Shown: in pieces, positions 1-11,796 of the stretch | Numbering within the stretch: position 1 is the first letter of the stretch | Layout of the letters: each line of letters starts with the position of its first letter | Source of the DNA: Ziziphus jujuba | Taxonomy: Eukaryota > Streptophyta > Magnoliopsida > Rosales > Rhamnaceae | Assembly (NCBI RefSeq): GCF_031755915.1 | Contig: NC_083389.1 | Coordinates: 28,155,501 to 28,219,500, forward strand | Length of the DNA stretch: 64,000 nt | Direction of reading: 5' to 3' | Position numbers and translations under genes: made by a program | Notes under the pieces: model-generated | Database searches by the model: none | Told to the model about the DNA's origin: nothing | What the model saw: only the letters and a program-made list of their open reading frames with translations

Positions 1-2310
1 AGGCCCCTAAGGCGTGTTGAATGAAAAAAACATGGAAAATATGGATTTTATAATTGTACTAAGGAGAGAAAATCCCAAAATTTAATAAAAGTGTATCAAA
101 GTTTGCAAAAAATAAGTAAACTGTTCACCCTCGGTAATTCCCGATGAAATCGTCGAGAAACTACAAATGCCCTCTGGAAAAATTACCGACAGTTTCGTCG
201 GTAATTCCCGAGGGTCTACAGTTCGTCATATTTTGCTAATTTTTTGGGCCCCACAAGGCCCCTAAGGTGTGTTGAATGCAAAAAACCCTCTGGAAAATTT
301 TCGATTGTTTCGTCGGTAATTACCGAGGGTGTACAGTACATCAAATATTCCAGAGGTTATTACGGACGAAATATCATGTACTGTACACCCTCGGGAATTA
401 CCGACGAAATCGTCGGTAATTTTTCCAGCGGGCATTTGTAGTTTCCCGACGCTTTCGTTGGGAATTATCGAGGGTGAAAAGTCAGCTTATTTTTTGCAAA
501 ATTGGATACACTTTTATTAAATTTTGGGATTTTCTCTCCTGAGTACTCCAATAGAATCCCTGTTTTGCATGTTTTTTCATTCAACACACCTTAGGGGCCT
601 TGTGGGGTCCCAAAAATTGGTAAAATATAATGAACTGTACAACCTCGGGAATTACCGACGAAACTGTCGGTAAATTTTCCAGAGGGTATTTGTAGTTTCC
701 CGACTCTTTCCTCGGGAATTACCGCGGGTGAACAGTTAGCATATTTTTTGCAAACTTTGATACACTTTTATTAAATTTTGGGATTTTCTTTCCTTAGTAC
801 AATTATAGAATCCCTATTTTGCATGTTTTTGCATTCAACACACCTTAGGGGCCTTGTGGGGTCCAAAAAATTAATAAAATATAATGAACTGTACACCCTC
901 GGTAATTCCCAACGAAACTGTCGATAATTTCTCCAGAGGGTATTTGTAGTTTACCGACGATTTCCTCGGGAATTACCGATGGTGAACAGTCATCAATTTT
1001 TTTGAAAAATTGGATACACTTTTATTAAATTTTGGGATTTTCTCTCCATAGTACAATTATAGAATCCCTGTTTTGCATGTTTTTGCATTCAACACACCTT
1101 AGGGGCATTGTGGGGTCCAAAAAATTCGTAAAATATTTCCTCGGGAATTACCGACGAAACTGTCGGTAATTATTCCAGAGTGAATTTAGTGGTTACCGAC
1201 GATTTCCTCGGGAATTACCGAGGGTGAACAGTCATTAATGTTTTTGCAAAATTTGATATACTTTTATGAAATTTTGGGATTTTCTCTCCGTAGTACAATT
1301 ATAGAATCCCTGTTTTGCATGTTTTTGCATTCAACACACCTTAGGGGCCTTGTGGAGTCCAAAAAATTGGTAAAATAATATGTACTGTACACCATCGGGA
1401 ATTACCGACGAAACTGTCGGTAATTATTCCAGAGGGAATTTAGTGGTTACTGATGATTTCCTCGGGAATTACCGAGGGTGAACAGTCATCAATTGTTTTG
1501 CAAAATTTGATATACTTTTATGAAATTTTGATATCAAATTTTGGGATTTTCTCTCCGTAGTACAATTATAGAATCCCTGTTTTGCATGTTTTTGCATTCA
1601 ACACACCTTAGGGGCCTTGTGGGATCCAAAAAATTGGTAAAATAATATGTACTGTACACCCTCGAGAATTACCGACGACACTGTCGGTCATTATTCCAAA
1701 GGGAATTTAGTGGTTGCCGACGATTTCCTCGGGAATTACCGAGGGTGAACAGTCATCAATTTTTTTGCAAAATTTGATATACTTTTATGAAATTTTGGGA
1801 TTTTCTCTCCGTAGTACAATTATAGAATCCCTGTTTTGCATGTTTTTGCATTCAACACACCTTAGGAGCCTTGTGGGGTCCAAAAAATTGGTAAAATAAT
1901 ATGTACTGTACACCCTCGGGAATTACCGACGAAACTGTAGGTAATTATTTCAAAGGGAATTTAGGGGTTACCGACGATTTCCTCGGGAATTATCGAGGGT
2001 GAACAGTCATCAATGTTTTTGCAAAATTTGATACACTTTTATTAAATTTTGGGATTTTCTCTCCGTAGTACAATAATAGAATCCCTGTTTTGCATGTTTT
2101 TGCATTCAACACACCTTAGGGGCCTTGTGGGGTCCAAAAAATTGATAAAATATAATGAGCTGTACAACCTCGGGAATTACCGACGAAACTGTCGGTAAAT
2201 TTTCCAGAGGGAATTTGGTGGTTACCGACGATTTACTCGGGAATTACCGAGAGTTGACAGTTATCAGTTTTGTTGCAAAATTTGATACACTTTAATAATG
2301 CTACATTTAG
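1..2310. repeat. Satellite-like tandem array, ~254-bp period, with an internal inversion
   Basis: A conserved block reading aacacaccttaggggcctt starts near 583, 837, 1091, 1333, 1600, 1854 and 2108, giving steps of 254, 254, 242, 267, 254 and 254 bases. Each unit also has a palindromic stretch built on ctcgggaattaccgacga and its complement, and a run ending in ttttgcatgtttttgcattc. At 1-23 and about 255-279 the same block occurs in reverse complement, so the leftmost one or two units are inverted relative to the rest, with the switch near 330-450. Units differ by scattered substitutions and short indels, so the array is not recent. The open frames inside it are short and follow the repeat, so I call no gene. 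It borders a MuDR-type transposase gene and may be subterminal repeat DNA of that element, but I see no proof of the element's ends. Confidence 0.85.
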
Positions 2311-2684
2311 CATGTTATTGGTTGGAACACACATGATTGAAGTTGCAGGATGGAATTGTTGTGAGTCTTTACGACGGTGTATAAATGTCAATTACCGATG
2401 ATGCATTGGTCATTACCATTGGGCAGTAATATCATCCATGCAATAGTAAGAAACATACAAACAACTGAACCAAAAATTGAAGACGGAATGATATGTTATC
2501 AAAACAATACGACAGATGAATTTGACAATAAAAGAACACATAAAGCCAACGTCTATTACGCCAAAACACATGTTACGCGGTTGACCAACTAATTGCATTC
2601 CTGACTACATTTCATACACACGCATACCACATAACATGGCCTCATTGTCTGAATATAGCATCATGCGATTGATGGGAGTTCGTT

Positions 2685-5322
2685 TCAGTGGTGCTGTTGG
2701 TTGTTAGTGCTATCAAAAGGTACGGCGGCGGAGCATGATCGGCTGGTGTGACCAACCTGTTTGCACCTCTCGCATCTATATTGATGACGCTCCTCTCCTT
2801 GAGATTGAATCCTCTTCTTTCTCGATCTTCCTGACTGTTTGCCAATTTGAGGTGGAAGTACAACCTGGTTTATGACATCATCTGGAGCATGCCACTGACA
2901 TTTATCTCCAAGTGGATATATGGTTTCCGAATATGCATAACGGAGTGAGTCAACTGAGTAATGCGCCGAGCAAAGGAAATATGGAGAAATATGTCAATGC
3001 TTACATGCTGCAATTGCATGGATACAAGGAAATCCATCAATGTCAAATTCCTTGCATGAGCACGTCTTATTTTCTAAGTTAACAACTCCAACAAACATGC
3101 CATGGCCAACAACTTGAAACTCATATAAGTTCATTGGCATAACACGTAAGCCTTTGCCATTATTTGAGCGGTCCTGCATGATTTTTTCCAACCAATTAGT
3201 AACAAGAGTTTGCATTGCAGCAGCGTTAGTTCGACGTTCATACCACCACCTTTGCAAGACATCACGAATGTGATCTAGTAATGGCAAAACATGTTTATCC
3301 CTAGCATCAATAAGCACAGAGTTCATGCTTTCTGCAATGTTAGTTGTCATTATGTTGTATCTATTGCACAGAAAATGTGATCTAGCCCATTTTGAAGGAC
3401 TTGCATCCTTGAGATATTGTACAGCTTCAATACTAACCCCTTCTAAAAGCTGCATGGCCTTATCAAAATCCTCAACAATATATGCTCTAGCTGCATCATT
3501 AAAAGTTGATATAATCGCGTTGACATTACCTTTAAACTTCTTAGCACGTAAATTTGTACCAAGATAATATGTGCAGTGGCCATGGTGATTATTAGGGAAA
3601 ACTGTACGTATTGCTTTTGCAATGCCCTTGTGTCTATCCGATATAAAAGCTATATTCGGATCATCCCCAAATGCTTCTTTAAAGCTCTCAAAAAACCATG
3701 TGTAAGCCGCATCCGTCTCCCCAGGGCCTATTCCATAAGCAAGTGGATAAATTTGATTGTTCCCATCCAAACATGATGCAATATATAACAAACCTCTATA
3801 TCTATTCTTCAGTGTAGTTCCATCGACAGCTACGACTCTCCGTATATGCTGGAACCCTCTAATGCTAGCTCCAAGTGCCATGAAAAAATATAAAAATCTG
3901 TTTTGATCATCAGTTTCAATTCGAGTAAACGTGCCCAGATTTTTGCTCTTCAAAACGTGACTCCATAAAGGAAGTTTTGCATATGAATCTTCTGGCGTGC
4001 CCCACAAACCCGATAGTGCAACTTCCTTAGCAGCCCATGCTTTGTTGTAGCTTATGTTTACTCCGTAATTAGAGCGAATGTCATGCATGATATCTCGAGG
4101 TTTGTATTGCCTTGAAATCCCATCAAACATTGGCTGGATGATGTCTCCGATAACTGAACTTGTTGCTTGACGATGATCCCTTTTCATGATATTTAAAGAG
4201 CAAATATGCTCATCTTTGAAGGCCCTAATCATGAAGGCCTCTGTATTATCACCATGTAGTTTGGTACCACGCATTCGCCACACGCAATTGTCGTTTGCAC
4301 ATACAACCTCATATCGGACTCTATCCGACTTCTTGACCTTGAATTCAAAATTTCTCCTTAGTGCATAAAGACTAATCTTCTTCTGTAGCACATTCTTACT
4401 CGCAAAGATTTGGTTGATTCGAATGATTTCATGGGCATTGACGGATGAGAAGCGATGGTTGACCCTACGTTCAGCCATGGTTGCCGTCGAATCCTGTCGA
4501 ATGTCCAAATGGTTTTCGGTACAAGGAGAGGCAAGCACATCATCATTCACATTATCAATTGGAGTACTACCATAAGGAGACTCACCATGTCGACTATCAC
4601 CAGCTGAAAGTCCCGAATGTTGGATCCAACAAATGTCTCATAACCCATCTTCACTACGATCAGTGTTGACCTCAACCTCAAATTGTTCATCTTGATCATA
4701 ATCATGTCCACGATATTCATTCAAATCATTAATGTCGAAGTGCTCGTTATCATGATCATGTTCCGCAGATTGCACATTGTTTTCACACATTTGATTTTCA
4801 GAGAATCCAGGTTGAGTTTTCGGCACATGAATTTCGGTCGCTGGGGACTGCATGTCGGCATCAGAGGTACAAGTATCTATCTCGGGAACTGCAGATAGTG
4901 GGGCAATAGTTCATAAATCCTGAACTTGTAGGTATCCTATTCACCACACATCCAGCAGTATCAATACTCTTTGGAACCCTAGAATACACATCAACAATAA
5001 GTGGAGATCTGTCTTGAGGTCTGTGTGAACTATACTCTTCTATAAAACTTTGTAGGTCTTCATCATTTTCCACAACGTACGGCTCACATGACAAACACAC
5101 ATGGTATATGAACTTGAAGATTAATTGATGTTGTGTAGAATCTAAGTTGAGAGCGTTGTAGACAACATCTTCAAGTTCGGCCAACGTACAATTCCTTTTG
5201 ATACGTATAATCTTCGTTCTTTGACGTTGGTATCTCCAGGTACCTTCAGAACATACACTCCATGTTCCATCGTAGAACAGTAAAACAGAAATTTGTGACA
5301 TTGAGCACAAAGAGTTTACCAA
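2685..5322 (-). pseudogene. MULE (MuDR) transposase gene, inactivated
   Basis: Encodes a Mutator-like transposase, which would cut and paste DNA in the nucleus. Reading right to left: an N-terminal PB1-like MuDR domain (about 5322-4960), an acidic linker, the MuDR zinc-binding region, the MULE catalytic domain with AVDGTTLKNRYRG (about 3830) and FISDRHKGI (about 3640), a SWIM zinc finger CSCKEF...CIHAIAACKH (about 3065-2997), and a C-terminal CCHC zinc knuckle CERCKQVGHTSRSC (about 2770-2715). The frame is broken by TGA at 4638-4640, TGA at 2994-2996 just after the SWIM finger, and a one-base shift at the four-G run 4900-4903. Coding sense continues on both sides of each lesion, so this was one gene. 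Both stops could be CGA to TGA changes, as expected from decay of a methylated transposon. No terminal inverted repeats were located. Confidence 0.88.
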
Positions 5323-5339
5323 TTCAAAACATACTAAGT

Positions 5340-5768
5340 ATCTACTTCTGCAATCGTAGAATCTTTGCTGGAAGGTTTAACTATAATCCTGAAGCAAAAG
5401 TAATAAAAAAATACAAATACATTTTTAGTAAATGAGTACATAAAATAAGCCAAACAATTATGTTATTAACGCCTTCTGGAATAGCATTTTAAATACAAAT
5501 ACAAATGCATTTTCAGTAAATGAGTAAAGATAAAATAGGATTGCATTTTATGTAAATGAGTACAAATGCTGATTAAGGGAAAAATGTTGCCATATATGTA
5601 CACATATTTATATTTATAACACACCCTGTGAAATCTGATAGAAGGTACTAGCTGCTGGATAGAGAAGACAAACGAGTTTTGTAGTTGGTCAATGTTTTCC
5701 CTTTCTGACCATGTAAATGTTATTTTTTTAATACAATATTGACTAATTAAATTCTTATTCTTAGGCTA

Positions 5769-5808
<40 letters not shown>

Positions 5809-7300
5809 TAATTAAATCGATCCATTGAAAGGTCTAATGCTCTAAATTTGACCTCGATATCATCTTTCTGTGAATTTGACAAAACATTTTTGATTCATTT
5901 TTATAATATTATATTTAATTTTTTGTTCATAGTTTATAACGCCTCCTTTGTTCGTACCAATTCATACTTTTTCCTCACTACTAGTATTGTGATAAGGCTA
6001 AGTCATTATTTGATTTTGACTTTATCTATCACCTATACGTAAAATATATTTTAGGAAATTTTTTTCGTAAAATCAATTAACAAAATTAATATGAAGTATA
6101 TTGTATTTATTTTTTGGCTTACTTATTAAGCCATTTATGTTTACTATTGGGAGTTCATGATTTCAAAACATTAAGAAGGAAAAAATTTATTATAAATGAT
6201 AAAAAAAATTATGTAAAGAAGTAGCATAAAGCCAAATTATGTATATATATATCCACATACCAGGTAATCGTTAACTCCGATCTGCAGAAACGTACAATTT
6301 AATTACATCCTTTTGAAGTGTATGGGTTCCACAATGAATATTTTCAGATGATGCAGGGAGAGTGAACTGAACTGAAGAGATTTTGGGATTTTCTGCAATG
6401 TTCGTCAATGCAAAGAAAGAAGGTTGAAAGGTACCCAACCAACAAAAGAGAAAGAGAGAGGAAGACACAGTATACATTTAATGTGGTAGCAGGACAGAAG
6501 TTAATGGGGTAGATAGAAATGAGGGATGGTCAAAAAAGTTGTTTTAATATTATCACCTGTATTCGAGACAGTCAATGAGAAAACTGTTGTTTTTACTTTA
6601 CACTTTCATAGGTATCCATGTATTTAAATAGTTTACAAAAGCCAGACAATTAATTCCCTCCTAACAAGTCTCATTTGGACATACTACCATGGAGTCATTC
6701 ATGTAAAAGTGATTGATACCATCCATTTAAATTATCATCCTTCTTATTTATTGCTTCTCCACATATCAAATAATATGGATAATTTAATAATGAAATTGGA
6801 TCCTTACACATCATATTGACACGAGAATCAAGTACAAAAACTAAAAACAAAATCTGAATATGGAAGAAATTGGATCCTTTCACAAATATGGAAGTTTCCT
6901 TTTTGGTATCTTTTTTTCTACGAAAATCCAGCTGAACACAACTCTATAATTCCTATGTTCCAAGATTATGTATAAGATTCGAAACATATTGGATACAAAG
7001 TCCTACAAGGTAGCAGACACGGCAAGACTTTGCTGGCATACCTCATGCTGAACCAGAATCCTGATATCCCAAACAAAAATATATAAAAGAAAGAAAAAAT
7101 TTGTGAAAAATTAAGTGAAAATTCAAACTCCAATGCCTGTTATCAACTGGCCCAGCGTGAAGGATTCTTTTCACATATACCAGGTTAGGCCATCTGCCTC
7201 TGTGCTAATAAGCCTTTGCAATTCAAATTTTTTTATGATGCTGAAGAATGATGTCTAAAATTCACACAGCAGCATGCATCTCTAGCCGTCTTCGTGCTAA
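5340..7300. other. Gene-free AT-rich stretch
   Basis: Nothing coding is supported here. It contains an (AT)n microsatellite at about 5776-5804 and several open frames under 70 codons without splice or family support. The right part (about 6960-7300) may include 3' untranslated sequence of the small minus-strand gene that follows, but no polyadenylation evidence is visible. Confidence 0.5.
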
Positions 7301-7305
7301 GATTT

Positions 7306-8392
7306 TCAAATTTGTTCAGAATGCTTTGAAGCAACCTGTGTGTCCACCGTTCTTGTGTCATGCTTTCTCTTTCTTCGTCTCTTTGATCTAGATGTGCGGG
7401 TCTTTGTAGGATGCTTTACAGCATGCTCTTGGATGCCCAACACTACATTTTCATTGGTAGGGAGTTCAGGAGGGGCATCAGGCCATGGTGTGCGTTTTGA
7501 TGGTATAGTGACCTCCAGAGGAGGATCAATTATCCATCTGTAAAGAGACCACACTAATGTCAAATGCATGTGCATAGGAAGAGATTCTGCTAAATGAATT
7601 TTAATTAAATAGGCAATTGACTGTCATGATTTTTGTGTGTCAATGATATATATTGAAATTTAGATGGCTTGATGAGGGGTGGGGGGAAAAAACGCATTTC
7701 CATATGACAAAATTATTGACTAAAGGTAAAGATTTGCTGAACCAAAGTAAAATAAAAAGAAGCATGCTACATAAAATCATAGTACAATTATATAAGTCAA
7801 TTGTTTAAAGGATTGTAGTCAAATTGCAAGTAAGAAAGCCCTTGGGAATGAGGTCAGAGGACTGAACAGAAATACATTGAAATGCCACACCAATACCACT
7901 TGACCACTTGAAACAATGCAATGACATTCACTTGAAAAGAGAAGTTGAGCATCATTGTCACATTCACAGGTAGGTTACTAATTTTAAGTTCTACCCATGT
8001 GTGATATTCAAAATCACAATTTCACAGTCACAATTTTATGCTTTGAAAATAAATTAGAGACGCATAGTACTTAGAAATTGAAGGATATAACAGCAGAAAG
8101 TTTAACATGACAAGAGTATTACAAAACATTTCTACCAATTGTATATGATCATTGGCACTGTTGACTCCATCTATGCTTCAAATTTTTTAAACAACCATGA
8201 CAGCTTTCAGAATGCAAAAATCATATGCACTATAAAATGGAAAATGGATTGGAGACACAATAGGAAAGAAGATATGGTACCTGTAGGGCCAAACCATAAC
8301 CGCCATTCACATCTTGCTCGAAATAAAGTAACTGGAAAATAAAGCAATTAGATTATAAATTTAATGTCACATCAGCAACACAAAAGAAAATG

Positions 8393-8432
<40 letters not shown>

Positions 8433-9010
8433 ATAGTCATCAAACATGGTATATAAACAATTTAAATGCAAAAATATGAAATATACATACCTTAAATTTG
8501 CTTTGTGCATTTGAAGTAACTCTTACTACAATACCACACTCGGCTTGTTGCTCGTTGATCGTAACACCAAAGAAATGAGCATTTTGCTTATCCACCTGCA
8601 ACAAAACAAAATCAAGCAAACGGAAAATTCCAGAAAGAATGAAAGTCCATGATAACAAACATGAAAGCACCTTTCCACTAACTGATGACAGAATGGAATG
8701 TATCCCTAGTTGGCTATACTCCATCCAGCATCATATCATCATACATATCTCTCAGCAAGAAATGCCTACCACCACCGTTATGAAAAAAAAAAAAAAAAAA
8801 CAGAACACAACTTTCACAATTTCTCCCCAAAAAAAAAAAATTCCCAAAACCACTAAAAGAAAATCAAAATTAGAGCTGTTGCCTACCTGTTGCTTCTGCT
8901 TCTGCTCCTAGGGCTCTCTAAAATCCTGCAGTTTTCTCTCTGAGCCACCTCTTCACCATCTCCTTCAAAACGTGCAGTCTCCACGCTTACAATCCGGCCG
9001 ATTCATGAAA
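7306..9010 (-). CDS. Small multi-exon gene of unknown function (reading frame unresolved)
   Basis: Three coding-like stretches lie in order on the minus strand. The first (about 8598-8494) reads VDKQNAHFFGVTINEQQAEC onward and sits between a good acceptor and the donor AAG/GTATGT. The second (about 8332-8282) sits between TTTCCAG and ACAG/GTACC. The third (about 7560-7306) reads WIIDPPLEVTIPSKRTPWP and ends in a lysine/arginine-rich tail. The upstream region near 8886-9000 looks like a 5' UTR exon. The frames do not join cleanly. Keeping the first exon's phase, the second reads LLYFEQDVNGGYGLALQ and the protein stops right after. The more coding-like frame of exon two (RARCEWRLWFGPT) joins the third exon well but not the first. 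So it may be alternatively spliced, frameshifted, or mis-assembled. By position next to a DRM3 homologue it could be the counterpart of Arabidopsis EMB2786, but that is only a positional guess. I do not recognise the family. Confidence 0.35.
8401..8430. repeat. (GA)n microsatellite
   Basis: A run of about 14 GA dinucleotides inside an intron of the small unknown gene. It is a simple-sequence repeat with no further role visible. Confidence 0.95.
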
Positions 9011-9722
9011 GGAAACAGAGGGCTCCTAAGGTCTGGTTATGGATAAAGAGATGGAGGGGAAAAGTCGAAGAAAGGAAAGAAAAAAACATATAAAAAAAAA
9101 AATATAAGGGTATTTTGGAATTTTAAAAGATTGAAGGGGTAGATCAAAAAAGAAATAAATTGAGGGGGCAAAATTCATAAAGCTAGATCCTATGGAAATA
9201 TTGGACCAAATTCCCCATAAAACTTTGACGCAGTGGGTTTTACAGTTGCGAATCAGTTATTGATTTTCCATATAATGGGCCAACAAAAGGTTTTGTTGAA
9301 CAAGGCCCAGCCCCATGACGTTCACTATGATTTTTTTGTCTCAGTTGACTTTCTCGTTTGGTCAACCTTCATTGTTAACCTGATCAAGATTTCACATAAA
9401 AGAATATTAATATGTTTTAGCAATTTAGACAATACCATTGAACAGTTTGTAGAGAAAAAATTAAACTATACTCCAACTATCAATCAGCATCATTATCATT
9501 GGCATTATTGCCCATCATCCCAACAACGAAAATGGAAATCATTGTTCCACAACAATGCTTTTTCCATGGCAATAAAATACAATCTAAAAGCCGAGATAAT
9601 TAAACTCTTACTATAATCAACTGAAATATAAGATTAGTTCAGATAATTAAACTCTAATACCAACTAAATTAAGTTATCGTGAATCCGAAGGAATCCGAAG
9701 CCTCTGAGTCCAACAATGAAAA
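9011..9722. other. Intergenic spacer
   Basis: Lies between the presumed 5' end of the small unknown gene and the 3' end of the DRM3-like pseudogene. One plus-strand open frame of 127 codons (9233-9616) crosses it, but its composition is not protein-like, it has no recognisable domain and no splice support, so it is not called. A short direct repeat (gaatccgaag twice) occurs near 9680-9700. Confidence 0.5.
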
Positions 9723-10991
9723 TTAGATTATCATGATGATAAAGAAAGGAGAAGAAAAATTATTTTCCTTCATTTTTCTTACACGTTGCAAAACACGAAC
9801 AAACTCGTAGAAAGATGGGGAGTCTAAGCCGGCTACACTATCACCGGTGCATGGGTTCTGGCAAATGATGAGTTCAAAACCACCAAATTTCCCAAACAAA
9901 CTTTCAAGTTTGCTACTTGTTAGCCTCTGAATATCTTCTATCTGCAACAATTCCCCAGATTGTCCAGTATTCTGCCACCACCTCTTCAGAATTCTCCTTT
10001 TCATTCCAGATGTCTCTACAGATACAACGTCTCTCAAGCGAATGCCGAGCCGGTGCAGAGCAATCTCTGCACCCCCAATTCCACTAAAAATAGACAATAA
10101 TGTCGAGCCTCCTGGGTATAAAGACTTCAACACTGAGAGAAGATATCCCAATACATCTGTCTGCAAGCAGTATCTGAGCGACCCTAGTCTTTATGTCAAA
10201 CTGCTGACATCTAGTTGAGTATGTTCAGCAGGATAGCCTAAAATACGCTCCAAATGCTCAGGCTGCATAGCTCCCAGTTTGGTTTAACGACCGGGCAGTG
10301 GTGAAGTATTTCTTTTTGACGTTCATACGAGAGCTGTCCACGCAATTCAGCGAGCATCCTCCCAACTCTATCACACAGCTGACAGATTCCAGTAGTTTCA
10401 GAATTGATGTGGCTCAACTGCTTCGTCATATCCCATGGTGGCCACCATTTCTTTGTCTGTGGTATTGCATCTTCAATGGTCATTGGTGGCTTTGGAACGA
10501 CGTAAAATCTGTTCTTTCTACTCAAAGCCCAGAAAAAGTGAGTTATTCACAAAGTCAGGCTCCATGCCATAAAGGAATGATGAAACTCTTTCCCAACTTT
10601 CATGACCTACGCTTATGACATTTCCATACAAGAAATATAGAGATTGACATACCATTCTATTACCATTCTTGCTAGTATTTCCATTAGCCATTCCAATTGT
10701 GGAGAGACTAGGATCAATCTTTTCTTCCTCCCATGTTGGGTCTAGAAAAGAGGTTGAATAATCAACATACTCTTTGTTTTGGCCTTTTACTTTTATGATT
10801 TTCCTCATTGTTTATATCCATGAACTGCGGAACAGCACCGGAATAATCACCAATATACTCCTCTTTAGGTCTTTTCCCTAAATAAGCTTCCTCTAAATTC
10901 ATATCCACTGACTGAGGAGCATCTACACTAAAATCCTCGTTTTCCGTTTTTACATCATATGAGGGATTTCTAAGCACATCTTGCATTCCCA

Positions 10992-11137
10992 TGCTATCAT
11001 CTTTGCAACCCTTCCTGGTCTGTGAATGATTTATATGTGCAGCAGTTGAATGGTATGAGGGATTTCCACCCATGCTATCAGGGTTGCAACCCTTCCTGGT
11101 CTGTGAATGATTTATATTCGCAGCAGTTGAATGGTGC
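10992..11137 (-). repeat. In-frame tandem duplication inside a DRM3-like exon
   Basis: About 80 bases are repeated twice, giving two protein copies of the pattern HSTAA(N/H)INHSQTRKGC followed by (NP/KD)DSMG. The plus-strand block ttgcaacccttcctggtctg starts near 11008 and again near 11083. The duplication keeps the frame and lies in the linker between UBA and methyltransferase regions. The copies differ at several bases, so it predates some of the decay. Confidence 0.85.
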
Positions 11138-11694
11138 TGCAGCGATAAAAATAGCAGTTTGGCATTCTAGTGAAGCATGCAAATGCAAAGACTCGCATGC
11201 AAACAAAAAAAAAAAAAAAAGACTGCAAACGAATTAAAGAAAAATGAAGAGAGCTCCTCAAACATGCAGGAAAAGGCATCCTAAATCCATATGAAATATG
11301 TGAGTAGATGTAAAACACAAGACCTTACATAAGTACAGCCAACACTAGGATTTTGATTCCTATGACTATATTTGCAACCAATATGTTAGGAACTCATAAA
11401 TGCATAATATTAATAAATACATTGAGACTATTGTAAAACCAATTAGCACAGCTAATATTAGAATGTGACTGGTAAGTGAACATAATACTAATCAACAGCA
11501 ACCTTATATTTTCCACGACACTTATCAGGTATCCGACCCTTAAAAATTGGATCAGCAAGCTCCAAAATTGGTGCTTCTGAACCTGAAAGACACAAATGAT
11601 TTGTAACTCATCGGTTAATAACAAGCTATACCGAATTATACTTGCAAAAATCATAATGGAATTAAATGGATAACAAGTTTATCATCAACTTCAA

Positions 11695-11796
11695 GTCCAA
11701 CAAAGGGAGTTACTAAAATTTAAGCAAACACTGCTTAAAGGATACGTCCAACAAAGGGAGTTACTAAAATTTAAGCAAACACTGCTTAAAGGATAC
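11695..11796. repeat. 51-bp perfect tandem duplication in a DRM3-like intron
   Basis: The block beginning gtccaacaaagggagttact is present at 11695-11745 and again, apparently without change, at 11746-11796. It lies in the intron between the second UBA exon and the next exon and has no visible effect on the splice sites. Confidence 0.95.

Noticed and set aside
1..2310. A CRISPR-like array
   Set aside because: Period near 254 bp, internal palindromes and unit-to-unit divergence are those of plant satellite or subterminal repeats; there are no spacers of regular size and this is plant nuclear DNA.
9233..9616. A 127-codon plus-strand open frame
   Set aside because: No domain, unusual composition, no splice or promoter support, and it lies in the spacer between two minus-strand genes.
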